This document shows positions 8,428 to 16,808 of a DNA stretch of 64,000 bases, piece by piece. A program made the position numbers and the translations under genes. This DNA is from JAAURS01 sp044923475 (GTDB lineage Bacteria; Cyanobacteriota; Cyanobacteriia; Thermosynechococcales; Thermosynechococcaceae): contig NZ_CP137338.1 of assembly GCF_044923475.1 (NCBI RefSeq), forward strand, positions 124,001 to 188,000, in the 5' to 3' direction. The first letter of the stretch is position 1, and every line of letters starts with the position of its first letter. The notes under the pieces are model-generated. The model saw only the letters and a program-made list of their open reading frames with translations. It did no database searches and had not been told where the DNA came from.

Positions 8428-9918
8428 ATGTCTGCCCAAGCGTCTCCACTTCAAAATTTGATGCAGCAGCGGTTCGGTTTGCCTCCGTCAAAACAACTCC
8501 TGATGTGGGGCGGAGCGGGATTGCTCTTGGCTGGGTACGGAATGACCCACCTGCCCGCACCCTTGGAACTGCTCGGCTGGGCGGGGGCGGCAGGGATTGG
8601 ACTGTGGAGCTTCCGCCGTCTTCGGCGCGTGTCGGATTCGGCAAGGCAGCAGCTAGAACGATCGCCGACCGTCGAGGGCGTAAAACAGGCGATCGCCCGC
8701 GCTAGAACCCAACTCGAACAATTGGCTGCGGAATGCCCGGAAAGGGAAAACCGACAGGACGACTATCCCGCCCAACTGCTCGAGATCGAGCAAAGTCTGA
8801 GCCGTCAAACGTTAGAATTTCAGATCGTCGGAACCCGCGCTGTTGGCAAAACGGCCCTGTACCAACTTTTAGTACAAGCCTCCGAACTGCTGGCGCAACA
8901 GTGGTGCTTTTCCGGATCGCAAGAGCTGGCAGCGGAAGCGTTGCCATCCTCTGCGGGCGGGGAATTTCGCCATCGGGTAGATGTGGTGTTGTTTGTGGTG
9001 CAAGGCGACCTGACCCAGGTGGAGTGGGGGGCGCTACAGCAGTTGCAAACCGAAGGCAAGCGCGTACTGTTGCTCCTGAACAAGCAGGATCGATATTTAC
9101 CCGCGCAGGTCGAGCTGCTGCTAGAGCAGCTCAAGCAGCGGGTGCAGGGGATAGTGGCCGCAGAGGATGTCATGGCGATCGCCACTTGTCCCCAGCCGAT
9201 CGCGGTCCGACGCTACCAAGAAGATGGAGCCTATCAAGAGACGTGGGAAACCCCTCTGCCTCAAATTCAGCCCTTACTGCAACGCATGCAGACCGTGGCA
9301 GCACGAGACATCAAACAGCTCGTTTTGCAGCGCGCGTACCATCAGGCGATCGCATTGCAAGCAACGATCCATCACGCGTTGAACCAAATTCGACGCGATC
9401 GCGCCTTGCCCCAAATCGAGCGCTACCAGTGGATTGCGGCAGGGGTGGCCTTTGCAAACCCACTGCCATCTTTGGATATGGTGGCAGCAGCAGCCATTAC
9501 GGGCAAGATGATTCAAGATTTGGCGAAGGTCTATCAAATTCAACTTTCTCTGGATCGCGCTACCGAAATCGCGGGCATTTTGGCTAAAACACTGATCCAA
9601 ATGGGATTGGTAGAAGCGTCTAGTCAGCTTTTAAGCTCTGCATTAAAAGGAAATGCGGTGACGTTTGTCGCGGGCGGGACGATTCAGGGAGCGGGTGCTG
9701 CGTATTTTACCCGCATGGCTGGGCTCAGTTCGATCGAGCTATTTGAGGTGTATCGGTCTGCTGAAGCTAGTTGGCAGTTCGATCGCGCTGTTCTGGGGCA
9801 GATCGTACAGCGCGTGTTCGGACAGCATCGGCAAATTGAAGTGGTCAAGGAACTGGTACAGCAAACGCTCCGTCGATTGACCGCGGAGGGAAAAGACACG
9901 GCGATCGCCTCCACCTAA
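8428..9918 (+). CDS. DUF697-domain GTPase-like membrane protein
   Basis: A 496-residue protein. Residues ~20-65 hold two hydrophobic segments. A small P-loop domain follows, with Walker A-like GTRAVGKTAL near residue 133 and an NKQD motif (LLLLNKQDRY) near 215, as in Era/dynamin-like GTPases. The G3 DxxG motif is not obvious, so nucleotide hydrolysis is uncertain. The C-terminal ~200 residues match the DUF697 (YcjF-like) region: IAAGVAFANPLPSLDMVAAAAITGKMI and AGGTIQGAGAAYFTRMAGL. These proteins are common in cyanobacteria and may act in membrane remodelling or stress, but the function is unknown. It starts at ATG 8428, about 80 bp after the tRNA terminator. Confidence 0.82.
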   Translation: MSAQASPLQNLMQQRFGLPPSKQLLMWGGAGLLLAGYGMTHLPAPLELLGWAGAAGIGLWSFRRLRRVSDSARQQLERSPTVEGVKQAIARARTQLEQLAAECPERENRQDDYPAQLLEIEQSLSRQTLEFQIVGTRAVGKTALYQLLVQASELLAQQWCFSGSQELAAEALPSSAGGEFRHRVDVVLFVVQGDLTQVEWGALQQLQTEGKRVLLLLNKQDRYLPAQVELLLEQLKQRVQGIVAAEDVMAIATCPQPIAVRRYQEDGAYQETWETPLPQIQPLLQRMQTVAARDIKQLVLQRAYHQAIALQATIHHALNQIRRDRALPQIERYQWIAAGVAFANPLPSLDMVAAAAITGKMIQDLAKVYQIQLSLDRATEIAGILAKTLIQMGLVEASSQLLSSALKGNAVTFVAGGTIQGAGAAYFTRMAGLSSIELFEVYRSAEASWQFDRAVLGQIVQRVFGQHRQIEVVKELVQQTLRRLTAEGKDTAIAST

Positions 9919-10286
9919 AGCGCTGCTGGACCGACAAAAGACTCGACCGAGCGCCGATCGGCGCTTTAAAACGACCTCTGTCAGATAACACCCTAGACAA
10001 GGGAGCCATCTGACAGAGATCGAACCTATCCCCCGTACAGTAGTCAATTGCGACCCAAAGTCGCATTAAGTCTCCGAAAGTGAAATCAATGGCTTTTTCA
10101 GCGCATTGATTTCGATATAAAGCATCATCATTTTTCTCTCGTCAAGAGATAACCGTAGAATTACTGATCTTTTGCCAAAATTCCGATCTGCTTTTCAAAA
10201 TTGTTCCCGAACTTAAAAATTTGATATATTTTCTGAGCTTCTGCCCGCCGCCATCCGAACCGAACGCCCGTATTGTTTGAAGCGGG
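9919..10286. other. Intergenic region between convergent genes, with strong inverted repeats
   Basis: There is no coding sequence here. The left part carries the palindrome AGCGCCGATCGGCGCT at 9950-9965, which could end transcription of the DUF697 gene although no long T-run follows. Next comes a nested hairpin at 9976-10018, listed separately. From about 10080 the sequence becomes AT-rich (TTGATATATTTTCTGAGC) without a recognisable gene. Confidence 0.6.
9976..10018. repeat. Perfect 11-bp inverted repeat with nested inner hairpin
   Basis: CTCTGTCAGAT (9976-9986) is the exact reverse complement of ATCTGACAGAG (10008-10018). Inside the 21-base loop CCCT (9991-9994) pairs with AGGG (10000-10003). 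Neither side has a T-run, so a simple intrinsic terminator is unlikely. It could be a transcript-stabilising structure or a small mobile-element remnant. Confidence 0.7.
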
Positions 10287-10634
10287 CTATGCCGAGCGGT
10301 CGAACACCACATTTAGCAAGCCAGAAACGATCGAAAGCACCAAAGATCCGAGCAAGGCGGGAATAAACCCATCAATCCTAAAGCCAGGCGTAATACCGCT
10401 GGCGATCCAAATCGTCAAAGCATTGAGGACGAAAGAAAATAGCCCTAGGGTCAAGATCGTGACCGGAAGGGTCAGCCAAAATAGGATCGGTCGCACGATC
10501 GCATTGACCAATCCCAAAACAACAGCGGCGATCGCAGCCGCCTCAAGACTCGTCAGGGTAAACCCTGGAATGAGGTAAGCCGCAACCAAAAGCGAAACGG
10601 CAGTAATCAACCAAACGAGTAGAAAGTGGGGCAT
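10287..10634 (-). CDS. Phage-holin-family small membrane protein (PF04020-like)
   Basis: A 115-residue protein of four closely spaced transmembrane helices, starting MPHFLLVWLITAVSLLVAAY. The pattern NAIVRPILFWLTLPVTILTLG is the conserved signature of the YvlD/phage-holin-like family PF04020. Despite the family name these are chromosomal proteins of unknown function and need not come from phage. I chose ATG 10634, which has GAGAG nine bases upstream, over the TTG at 10649. There are no phage genes nearby. Confidence 0.8.
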   Translation of the reverse strand: MPHFLLVWLITAVSLLVAAYLIPGFTLTSLEAAAIAAVVLGLVNAIVRPILFWLTLPVTILTLGLFSFVLNALTIWIASGITPGFRIDGFIPALLGSLVLSIVSGLLNVVFDRSA

Positions 10635-10775
10635 AGAAACTTCTCTCAACGCACGCTTAGAAAAAATTATGGCTGGGACTAGCCCCGTACAACCCCGATC
10701 TGTAATAGGGTTAAGGAAATCGGCTGGATCGAACGAGCTAAATGTATCACGGAAAACCGCTACGTAAGGACCTCA

Positions 10776-12125
10776 GTGGCTTTGTCTAGTGCCGACGCGA
10801 TCGCCCAAAAACTAGCAACCGTTTTGCCCCCGGAGCGAATCGTCTCCTGCGATCGACAGTCGGAGTCGTGGCAGGGATATTCAAAGGCGGCCTGTATGGA
10901 TGACGCCAACCCGCTACTCGTGGTTTCGCCAGAGACGGTTGCGGAATTGACCGAAGTCGTGGCTCTGGCCTATCGAGGCCGATGGCGGCTTCTGATTGCA
11001 GGCCAAGGGACCAAGCTGGGTTGGGGCATGCCTGCCAAACGGATCGATCTGGCGATCTGCACCCGTCGCTTGAGTCTTCTAGTAGACCATGCCGTTGGCG
11101 ATATGACCGTTACGGCTCAGGCGGGAATGACCTTCGGCCAACTTCAGGCTATCTTAGCAAAGCACGACCAATGGCTTCCCCTCGATCCGGTCTATCCCGA
11201 TCGGGCAACCTTGGGCGGCATTCTCGCAACCCGCGATGCCGGATCGCTGCGCCATCGCTACGGCGGCGTGCGCGATTTATGTTTGGGTCTAACCTTCGCG
11301 CGTGCTGACGGTCAAGTAGCCAAAGCGGGAGGGCGCGTGGTCAAGAATGTGGCGGGTTACGACCTCATGAAGCTTTTTGCGGGGTCTTTTGGAACTTTAG
11401 GCATTGTGACAGAGCTGACGCTGCGCACCTATCCCCTGCCGGAACGCTCTGGGACGGTACTGGTGCGAGGGGAGATGGAGGCGGGCTCTGGGTGCGCAGC
11501 TATCGCCAACCTCGCACGAGACCTCATGCAGTCTACGCTCACTCCCACAGCCTTCGATATTTGGACTGGATTAGTGCCGGCTGCGGGCGATGTTATCCTA
11601 GCGCTGCGATTTCAAAGCTTGGCGGAAAGCGTCTCGGCCCAGACGGAGCGCGTCTGCGAGACAGCGCGTTCCCTAGGCTTCAAAGCAGAAGCGATCGCGG
11701 ACCCCAGGGATGCCGATTGGTGGTCGACTGCTGCTGCATCCCTGCGGGAATCCCTCGAGCCCGAAACCGTACTGTGCCAAGTCGGGGTTTTGCCAGCCTC
11801 AGCCGTATCGAGCCTGGCTGAAATTCAGGAAAAAGCGGCTCGGCAGTCAGTGGCGCTCCAAGGGCGAATTCACGCGAGAAGCGGCGTGGGACAGTTGCGT
11901 TTGACGGGCGCTGAGGAGCGCTGTCGCGCATTGCTGGGAGACATCCGATCTTTTCTAGAACAGGCAGACGGTTATTTAACGATTTTGGAAGCTCCCCTTA
12001 CCCTCAAGCAAACCATGGAAGTTTGGGGCTATTCTGGCAATGCCTTGGCTACCATGCGTAAACTAAAAGAGCGCTTCGATCCCCAAGGGGGTCTCAATCC
12101 CGGTCGTTTTGTGGGTGGACTCTAA
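10776..12125 (+). CDS. glcE: Glycolate dehydrogenase FAD-binding subunit GlcE
   Basis: A 449-residue flavoprotein of the FAD_binding_4 (VAO/PCMH) fold. The AGQGTKLGWG segment and the GGILATRDAGSLRHRYGGVRD block match the FAD pyrophosphate-binding region. VKNVAGYDLMKLFAGSFGTLG and the terminal LNPGRFVGGL are typical of GlcD/GlcE proteins. GlcE works with GlcD and the Fe-S subunit GlcF to oxidise glycolate to glyoxylate in photorespiration. The start is GTG at 10776 with AAGGA five bases upstream. The stop overlaps the glcF start as TAATG, so translation is likely coupled. GlcD is not in the window and must be encoded elsewhere. Confidence 0.88.
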   Translation: MALSSADAIAQKLATVLPPERIVSCDRQSESWQGYSKAACMDDANPLLVVSPETVAELTEVVALAYRGRWRLLIAGQGTKLGWGMPAKRIDLAICTRRLSLLVDHAVGDMTVTAQAGMTFGQLQAILAKHDQWLPLDPVYPDRATLGGILATRDAGSLRHRYGGVRDLCLGLTFARADGQVAKAGGRVVKNVAGYDLMKLFAGSFGTLGIVTELTLRTYPLPERSGTVLVRGEMEAGSGCAAIANLARDLMQSTLTPTAFDIWTGLVPAAGDVILALRFQSLAESVSAQTERVCETARSLGFKAEAIADPRDADWWSTAAASLRESLEPETVLCQVGVLPASAVSSLAEIQEKAARQSVALQGRIHARSGVGQLRLTGAEERCRALLGDIRSFLEQADGYLTILEAPLTLKQTMEVWGYSGNALATMRKLKERFDPQGGLNPGRFVGGL

Positions 12126-13495
12126 TGGCTGCACCGGAACTCAATACTGCACCTCAAGGACAACCCTTCGACTTCGAGCATCCCCCCGATGTCAAGCTGA
12201 TGGATACCTGCGTCCACTGCGGGTTTTGCCTATCGACTTGCCCCAGCTACCGCGTCATCGGCAAAGAAACCGACTCGCCTCGGGGCCGCATTTACATGAT
12301 GCACGACATCAGCACGGGCAAAACCGCCTTGACAAAGGCGACGGTGCAGCACTTCGACTCCTGCCTGGGCTGTTTGGCCTGCGTGACCACCTGTCCTTCG
12401 GGGGTCGAGTACGACAAGCTAATTTCAGCAATGCGCCCTCAAATCGAGCGCAATTATCCCCGCAGCTTGCCCGAACGGGCGCTCCGGCAGCTCATTTTTT
12501 CGATCTTTCCTTACCCCCAGCGCCTGCGGTTGCTGCTGCGGCCTCTGCTGGCATACCAACGCCTGGGATTAGAAGACTGGGTGCGGCGCAATCCGCTCTT
12601 CAAGAAGATCTTGCCGAAACATATTGCTGCGATGGAGTCGGTGCTGCCTCCGCTTTCGGAAGCCAGCTTTCAAGATAATTTACCTGCCGTCATTCCAGCC
12701 CAGGGAACCCAGCGCTATCGCGTCGGGATGCTTTTAGGGTGCGTCCAGCGAATTTTTCTGCCGGAGGTCAATGATGCAACGGTACGGGTGCTGACGGCCA
12801 ACGGCTGCGAGGTTGTCGTTCCGCCCGATCAAGGCTGCTGCGCGGCGCTACCCCATCACCAAGGCCAAGAAGAGCAGGCTAAAACGATGGCGCGCCAACT
12901 GATCGATCGATTCGATATTCAAAATCTGGATGCGGTTTTGGTCAATGCATCCGGGTGCGGGCATACCCTCAAGGAGTATGGCGTCCTGCTCCAAGACGAT
13001 CTGGAATACGGCGATCGCGCCCTAGCCTTTGCCGCCAAAGTGCGCGACGTTCAGGAATTTCTCGACGACGTGGGTTTGACGGCGCAGCTTTCTCCCCTTC
13101 AGGGTTCGACGCCTTTGAGTTTGGTCTATCAAGACGCCTGCCACATGCTCCACGGCCAAAAAATTCAGCAGCAGCCCCGTCGCCTGCTCAAAAAAATCCC
13201 CAATGTGAAACTGCGCGAGCCAGTCGATGCGGCGCTGTGCTGCGGCAGCGCGGGAATCTACAATATCTTGCAGCCGGAAGTGGGCGATGAGTTGGGCATT
13301 CAAAAGGTGCAAAATCTGACGAACACCAAGGCCCAAGCGATCGTGTCGGCCAATGTGGGCTGTACGGTGCAGTTGCGCAAACACCTCAGGCTTCAGGAGA
13401 AAACCACACCTGTATTTCACCCGATGCAGCTCTTGGACTACTCTATCCGAGGAGAATCGCTCCCACTAGGAAGCAACGCGATCGCTAAAAATTAG
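12125..13495 (+). CDS. glcF: Glycolate dehydrogenase iron-sulfur subunit GlcF
   Basis: A 456-residue protein. The N-terminus holds two 4Fe-4S motifs, CVHCGFCLSTCP from about residue 29 and CLGCLACVTTCP from about residue 79. Two cysteine-rich CCG domains follow, with CCAALPHHQG near 240 and CCGSAGIYN near 374. This is the architecture of GlcF, GlpC and LutA, and the adjacent glcE makes glycolate dehydrogenase the natural reading. It passes electrons from the flavin subunits towards the quinone pool. The ATG overlaps the glcE stop codon by one base. Confidence 0.9.
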   Translation: MAAPELNTAPQGQPFDFEHPPDVKLMDTCVHCGFCLSTCPSYRVIGKETDSPRGRIYMMHDISTGKTALTKATVQHFDSCLGCLACVTTCPSGVEYDKLISAMRPQIERNYPRSLPERALRQLIFSIFPYPQRLRLLLRPLLAYQRLGLEDWVRRNPLFKKILPKHIAAMESVLPPLSEASFQDNLPAVIPAQGTQRYRVGMLLGCVQRIFLPEVNDATVRVLTANGCEVVVPPDQGCCAALPHHQGQEEQAKTMARQLIDRFDIQNLDAVLVNASGCGHTLKEYGVLLQDDLEYGDRALAFAAKVRDVQEFLDDVGLTAQLSPLQGSTPLSLVYQDACHMLHGQKIQQQPRRLLKKIPNVKLREPVDAALCCGSAGIYNILQPEVGDELGIQKVQNLTNTKAQAIVSANVGCTVQLRKHLRLQEKTTPVFHPMQLLDYSIRGESLPLGSNAIAKN

Positions 13496-13851
13496 AGCCC
13501 TAAGTGAGGAACAAACAGCATCATTGCCGTAAAGGAACATTTGCGGCAATTCATAAGCTACTTAAAAAAAGCTGTAGTGAGGTGAAGTCATATAGCTGGC
13601 TAATGCATTTAATCAAACCCCTTGCTTGCCATCGCTCCAGCCAGCAATCGTTCAAGCCTATTCAGATCTGTGGCATAGCGGCTAGTGGGAGCCGTTTTCC
13701 TGCATTGGAAATGGCGGCGGCAGAATGCTGAGGTTTTGCCTGTACTGGGGGCATCGCCGATACTTTGGATTGGGCGATCGCACTTGACTGCGAGGTTGCC
13801 GATCGACCAGATACGTGCGATGATACGTGTTAATTGCACGATTCAAATACA
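13496..13851. other. Intergenic region upstream of the toxin-antitoxin pair
   Basis: There is no convincing gene. An ATTGCCG/CGGCAAT hairpin at 13523-13550 lies just after glcF and may mark its 3' end, though it lacks a T-run. Short ORFs of 60-76 codons on both strands have no family features. The 3' end carries a direct repeat ahead of the antitoxin gene, listed separately. Confidence 0.5.
13810..13829 (+). promoter_or_regulatory. Direct repeat GATACGTG, candidate antitoxin operator
   Basis: GATACGTG occurs at 13810-13817 and again at 13822-13829, a 12-bp period that places both copies roughly on one face of the helix. The pair lies 23 bp upstream of the antitoxin ATG. Type II antitoxins usually repress their own promoters through such repeats. 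This is inferred from position only. Confidence 0.4.
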
Positions 13852-14199
13852 ATGCCTAAATACAACGGAAGCATAACGACGACAGGGCGTTCTGAGGCAA
13901 TTAGACTTGATAAAGATCTATTTAAGCAACACCCTGAATTTCAGCAGAAAGCGAAGGTACAGGCTTCTGTGATTGCACCTGGACAGATACTAATTTCCTT
14001 GCTCGACAATGTTGCGTCTGTTGATGAGGACGAGGATCCTGTCGTGACGGCTTTCTTGAGCTTTATAGAACAGGACATGTTGAAGTCCCCCGATCGCATC
14101 ATTCCACTGTCGGATGAGTTATTACAGAATGTGTCTGTTCTCACGCAAGGGGTTGAAGTTTCCGATGAAGAAGTCTTGCCGGATGAGATCGGTTTCTGA
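13852..14199 (+). CDS. prlF: PrlF-family antitoxin of a type II toxin-antitoxin system
   Basis: A 115-residue protein. The N-terminal half (SITTTGRSEAIRLDKDLF and following) fits an AbrB/SpoVT-like swapped-hairpin DNA-binding domain. The C-terminal half contains EDPVVTAFLSFIEQDMLKSP, which parallels the HTMNAFLRFLDADIQNNP region of E. coli PrlF, the segment thought to neutralise YhaV. It should dimerise, block the toxin and repress its own operon. I start it at ATG 13852; a longer reading begins at TTG 13834. The toxin gene begins two bases after its stop codon. Confidence 0.82.
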   Translation: MPKYNGSITTTGRSEAIRLDKDLFKQHPEFQQKAKVQASVIAPGQILISLLDNVASVDEDEDPVVTAFLSFIEQDMLKSPDRIIPLSDELLQNVSVLTQGVEVSDEEVLPDEIGF

Positions 14200-14201
14200 A
14201 A

Positions 14202-14660
14202 ATGCCTTTTTACGCGGAACGTAATGGATGGAAGCTGTTTTACTATTCAGCTTTTCAGGTTTCGCTTGATTTCCTAATCAAGGAAGTTCAACGGCTCAAA
14301 GAAGAACAGCCAGATACCTTTCAACATCACCCTAAGACTAAGTTACTGAAGCGAATTTTAGAATTGGTTGAAAGCGAGATTCCGGCTAATCCAGGCGCAA
14401 AAGAATATGCGTTGGGGAATTCGTTAGGGAATTCGTATCGTCACTGGCGCAGAGCTAAATTTTTAGGGCGATTTCGCTTATTCTTTCGTTATAGTAGCGA
14501 TGAAAAAATAATTATCTATACCTGGGTGAGCGATCGGAACACGCTACGCAAAGCGGGTTCAAAAACTGACCCGTACGCAGTGTTTCGTAAATTGCTTTTT
14601 GCAGGCGATCCTCCAGATGACTGGAAAACACTGCTCGAAACTTCCGAAGACCTTGAATAG
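14202..14660 (+). CDS. yhaV: YhaV-family toxin (ribosome-associated mRNA endonuclease)
   Basis: A 152-residue protein strongly resembling E. coli YhaV along its whole length. Shared blocks are NGWKLFYY at the start, TKLLKRILELV, GNSLGNSYRHWRRAKF, GRFRLFFRYSS, IIYTWVSDRNTLRKAGSKTDPYAVF near 100-130 and PPDDWKTLLE near the C-terminus. YhaV is a RelE-fold toxin that cleaves mRNA and is held inactive by PrlF. The order here, antitoxin then toxin with a two-base gap, is the same as E. coli prlF-yhaV. The conserved basic and aromatic residues are present, so the toxin looks intact. Confidence 0.88.
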   Translation: MPFYAERNGWKLFYYSAFQVSLDFLIKEVQRLKEEQPDTFQHHPKTKLLKRILELVESEIPANPGAKEYALGNSLGNSYRHWRRAKFLGRFRLFFRYSSDEKIIIYTWVSDRNTLRKAGSKTDPYAVFRKLLFAGDPPDDWKTLLETSEDLE

Positions 14661-14704
14661 TTTCAATCGGTTCGATTCTGGATAGCAATGGGTTGGAACG
14701 CGCT

Positions 14705-16249
14705 TTAGAATCCGAGATCCTTCAGAAGCGCGCGATGTTTGCCGAGGGGGGCGATCGCATTGGCCGCGATCGTCCCGCTGGCTGCCACTGCCGGAAGGCC
14801 AATTCCGGGAAAACTAGAATCTCCGCAACAGAGCAGACTCTTTAGCGGCGTCTTTGGTCCTGGGAGAATTCCCTGCCCCGCCCAGACAGCAGGCCCGTAG
14901 GTCCCGTTGTGACGGCGTAAAAACCGTGCGTGGGTCAGCGGTGTGCCCACTAGCGTCACCTCGCATCGCGCGCGAATATCTGGAACGATCCGCTCCAGCG
15001 CCTTCCACATCACCGCTGCGCGGGCTTCTTTTTGGTTGGCGTAGGCTTCGCTGCGGCGGTCTAAACCTTGCCACAAGCGATAGGGTTCCGTAGCTGGGGT
15101 GTAAACGTGGATGACGTGTTTGCCGGGGGGCGCTAACGCCGGATCGAGCAGCGAGGGAATGGAAATAGCAATTACATTTTGCGGAGCAGTCACGCCCGCT
15201 TCCCAATCGTTCACCGCGATGTAGTGGCACTCTAAATCTGGCGGTAAGTTCGCTCCATCAATACCTAAATGCAGGTGCATGAAGCTCTCGCACTCGGGTG
15301 TTTCTTGGCTCTTGACCGCATGGAATTTGGGCATTACCCCCTCTGGGAGGAGCTTGAGCGTATCCCAAATGACCGCGTTAGAAACCACCGCTCGCCGCGC
15401 TCGAATTTCTCGGCCATTGCGGAGCCGCACCCCTACGGCGCGATCGCCTTCCACTAAAATCTGTTCTACGTGGGCGTTGAGCTGAAGCCGTCCTCCGCGC
15501 CGCTGCAACCCGCGCACCAATGCGTCGACCAAAGCGCCGCTGCCGCCAATGGGGTAGTCCAACACCACGCCGGGGCGGTACCAGTCGGCAAACATGAAGG
15601 CGATTTCTGCGGTAATGGTGCCTTTGGCCGGAAGTCCCGACAGCATAAAGCACAGGAGATCCAGCCAGTTGCGGATAAACGGATCGCTCACCACCCCGTC
15701 CATAATGGCGCTGAACGGGCCGGTCAATTTAGCAAGACTCGCCGCCTGCTGGAGTAAGGCGGGACCGAAGGAGGCCATCGTCAGCACCGCTCCGAGGTCA
15801 GACCGGAGGGCTGCGGGAGGGACGGCGATCGCCGCTTTCCCCAATGGCTCCATGATGGCTTGGAGCGATCGCCACTCTGCCACCGCTTGCGGTCCCCGCA
15901 GCTTTGCCAACACGTCATAGAAGGGTTCGGCACCCACCTGGGCGGAAAAGTTACCCTCTGGCAACAGGCAGCCCCAGGCATTGTAAGTTACCCAGGGCAG
16001 ATCCTCTCCAATGGCATCCAGCACATGCCGCAAAGGATTGGGCGAAGGGCTATAGGACAACCCCGAGTACAGCGATGGCCCAGAATCGAACGTAAATCCG
16101 TCGCGCTCAAAAGCATGGGCTGCACCCCCAGGAATCGAGTGACTTTCACACACCATCACCTCAAATCCATAGCGGGCAAGCAAAGCCGCGCAGCTCAGCC
16201 CGCCTATCCCGCTTCCAATGACAACAACATCCACGTCGTTATGCTTCAC
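14705..16249 (-). CDS. FAD-dependent oxidoreductase, carotenoid isomerase (CRTISO)-like
   Basis: A 514-residue flavoprotein. The dinucleotide-binding motif VVIGSGIGGLSCAALLARYG is at residues ~9-28, followed by GGAAHAFERDGFTFDSGPSLY, the second conserved region of phytoene-desaturase-type enzymes. The C-terminal LLCCGDSSFPGIGLPAVAASG is the FAD-binding closing motif shared by CrtI, CrtH (CRTISO) and RetSat. It is distinct enough that cis-lycopene isomerisation cannot be asserted; other members are retinol saturase-like. The longest frame starts at TTG 16303, but the conserved N-terminus is reached from GTG at 16249. It is a single gene, convergent with yhaV. Confidence 0.8.
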   Translation of the reverse strand: MKHNDVDVVVIGSGIGGLSCAALLARYGFEVMVCESHSIPGGAAHAFERDGFTFDSGPSLYSGLSYSPSPNPLRHVLDAIGEDLPWVTYNAWGCLLPEGNFSAQVGAEPFYDVLAKLRGPQAVAEWRSLQAIMEPLGKAAIAVPPAALRSDLGAVLTMASFGPALLQQAASLAKLTGPFSAIMDGVVSDPFIRNWLDLLCFMLSGLPAKGTITAEIAFMFADWYRPGVVLDYPIGGSGALVDALVRGLQRRGGRLQLNAHVEQILVEGDRAVGVRLRNGREIRARRAVVSNAVIWDTLKLLPEGVMPKFHAVKSQETPECESFMHLHLGIDGANLPPDLECHYIAVNDWEAGVTAPQNVIAISIPSLLDPALAPPGKHVIHVYTPATEPYRLWQGLDRRSEAYANQKEARAAVMWKALERIVPDIRARCEVTLVGTPLTHARFLRRHNGTYGPAVWAGQGILPGPKTPLKSLLCCGDSSFPGIGLPAVAASGTIAANAIAPLGKHRALLKDLGF

Positions 16250-16420
16250 GGCAATCCAGCATCCTTCATCCGATAATCGACGTTTTAGTAGTATGCAATA
16301 CAATTTTCCTGCGGTAGGACTGATATTCCTAAAAATACTTTAACTTCAGCGTTTTACGGCGCGTAAGTCAGTTTTTTAGACTATCTCCAAGATAGTTACT
16401 TTACGTCTTAAAAGCCATCG

Positions 16421-16560
16421 CTTCTAGGGTTCCGGTCTTCATAACGCGCTGCGTATATGCAGCTTTTGGTAAGATGCTGGTCCAAGAGAAGCAAGCTAGA
16501 TACTGCCAGGGTTAATCTACCCATGTCTAGCTTCACGGAGGGATAAAAGCCCGGGAGAAG
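16421..16560 (+). promoter_or_regulatory. Guanidine-I (ykkC class) riboswitch aptamer
   Basis: The conserved blocks of the guanidine-I aptamer occur in order: CTAGGGTTCCG from 16424, CTGGTCC followed by AAGAG near 16478-16489, and ACGGAGGGATAAAAGCCCGGG from 16535, continuing with AGA. Closing stem P1 is CTTCT (16421-16425) with AGAAG (16556-16560). One arm contains GCTGC/GCAGC, and the 3' hairpin pairs AAGCTAGA with TCTAGCTT around an inner GGGT/ACCC. The aptamer binds free guanidinium. It precedes a nitrate/sulfonate-type ABC importer, a recognised target class of this riboswitch. Confidence 0.93.
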
Positions 16561-16600
16561 TTTCAGCCGACTGAGCTGAGTGCTTTCCTAGGGCTTTTTT
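16545..16600 (+). terminator. Riboswitch-controlled intrinsic terminator
   Basis: AAAAGCCC (16545-16552), part of the aptamer's ligand-binding core, can instead pair with GGGCTTTT beginning at 16591, followed by more T. The 38-base loop holds a small TCAG/CTGA hairpin. Because the 5' arm is shared with the aptamer, guanidine binding should prevent the terminator from forming, which predicts an ON switch for the importer. Confidence 0.85.
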
Positions 16601-16691
16601 AAGTTGGAACGTTCCAGGATGATAGCTGTGGGCAATAAAATTTTTTTCAGAGAAAAATCTGGATAAATGCAAAACGGTTTGTTAGTGTTGT

Positions 16692-16705
16692 GTAGCCAAC
16701 GGTAC
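16692..16705 (+). promoter_or_regulatory. NtcA-like box GTAN8TAC upstream of the importer
   Basis: GTA-GCCAACGG-TAC fits the NtcA consensus exactly and lies between the riboswitch terminator and the importer start (16809). A good TAN3T -10 element at the usual 20-24 bp spacing is not visible, and the six defined bases are expected every ~4 kb by chance, so this is only suggestive. Confidence 0.3.
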
Positions 16706-16808
16706 AAATTAGTGAATATGGCCTTCCCACGCGGGAATTTCATCGCTTTAAGCTAAAACCAAATCTCCCCCTTCCTCGTTCTCAATCAGAATCCCCATTA
16801 GAAAATTT

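Noticed and set aside
8733..9587. 284-codon ORF in another frame within the DUF697 gene
   Set aside because: Arg/Ser/Gly-rich translation typical of a shadow frame; the DUF697 frame has motifs.
10287..10634. Prophage remnant suggested by the holin-like protein
   Set aside because: No other phage gene, integrase or attachment site nearby; PF04020 proteins are ordinary chromosomal proteins.
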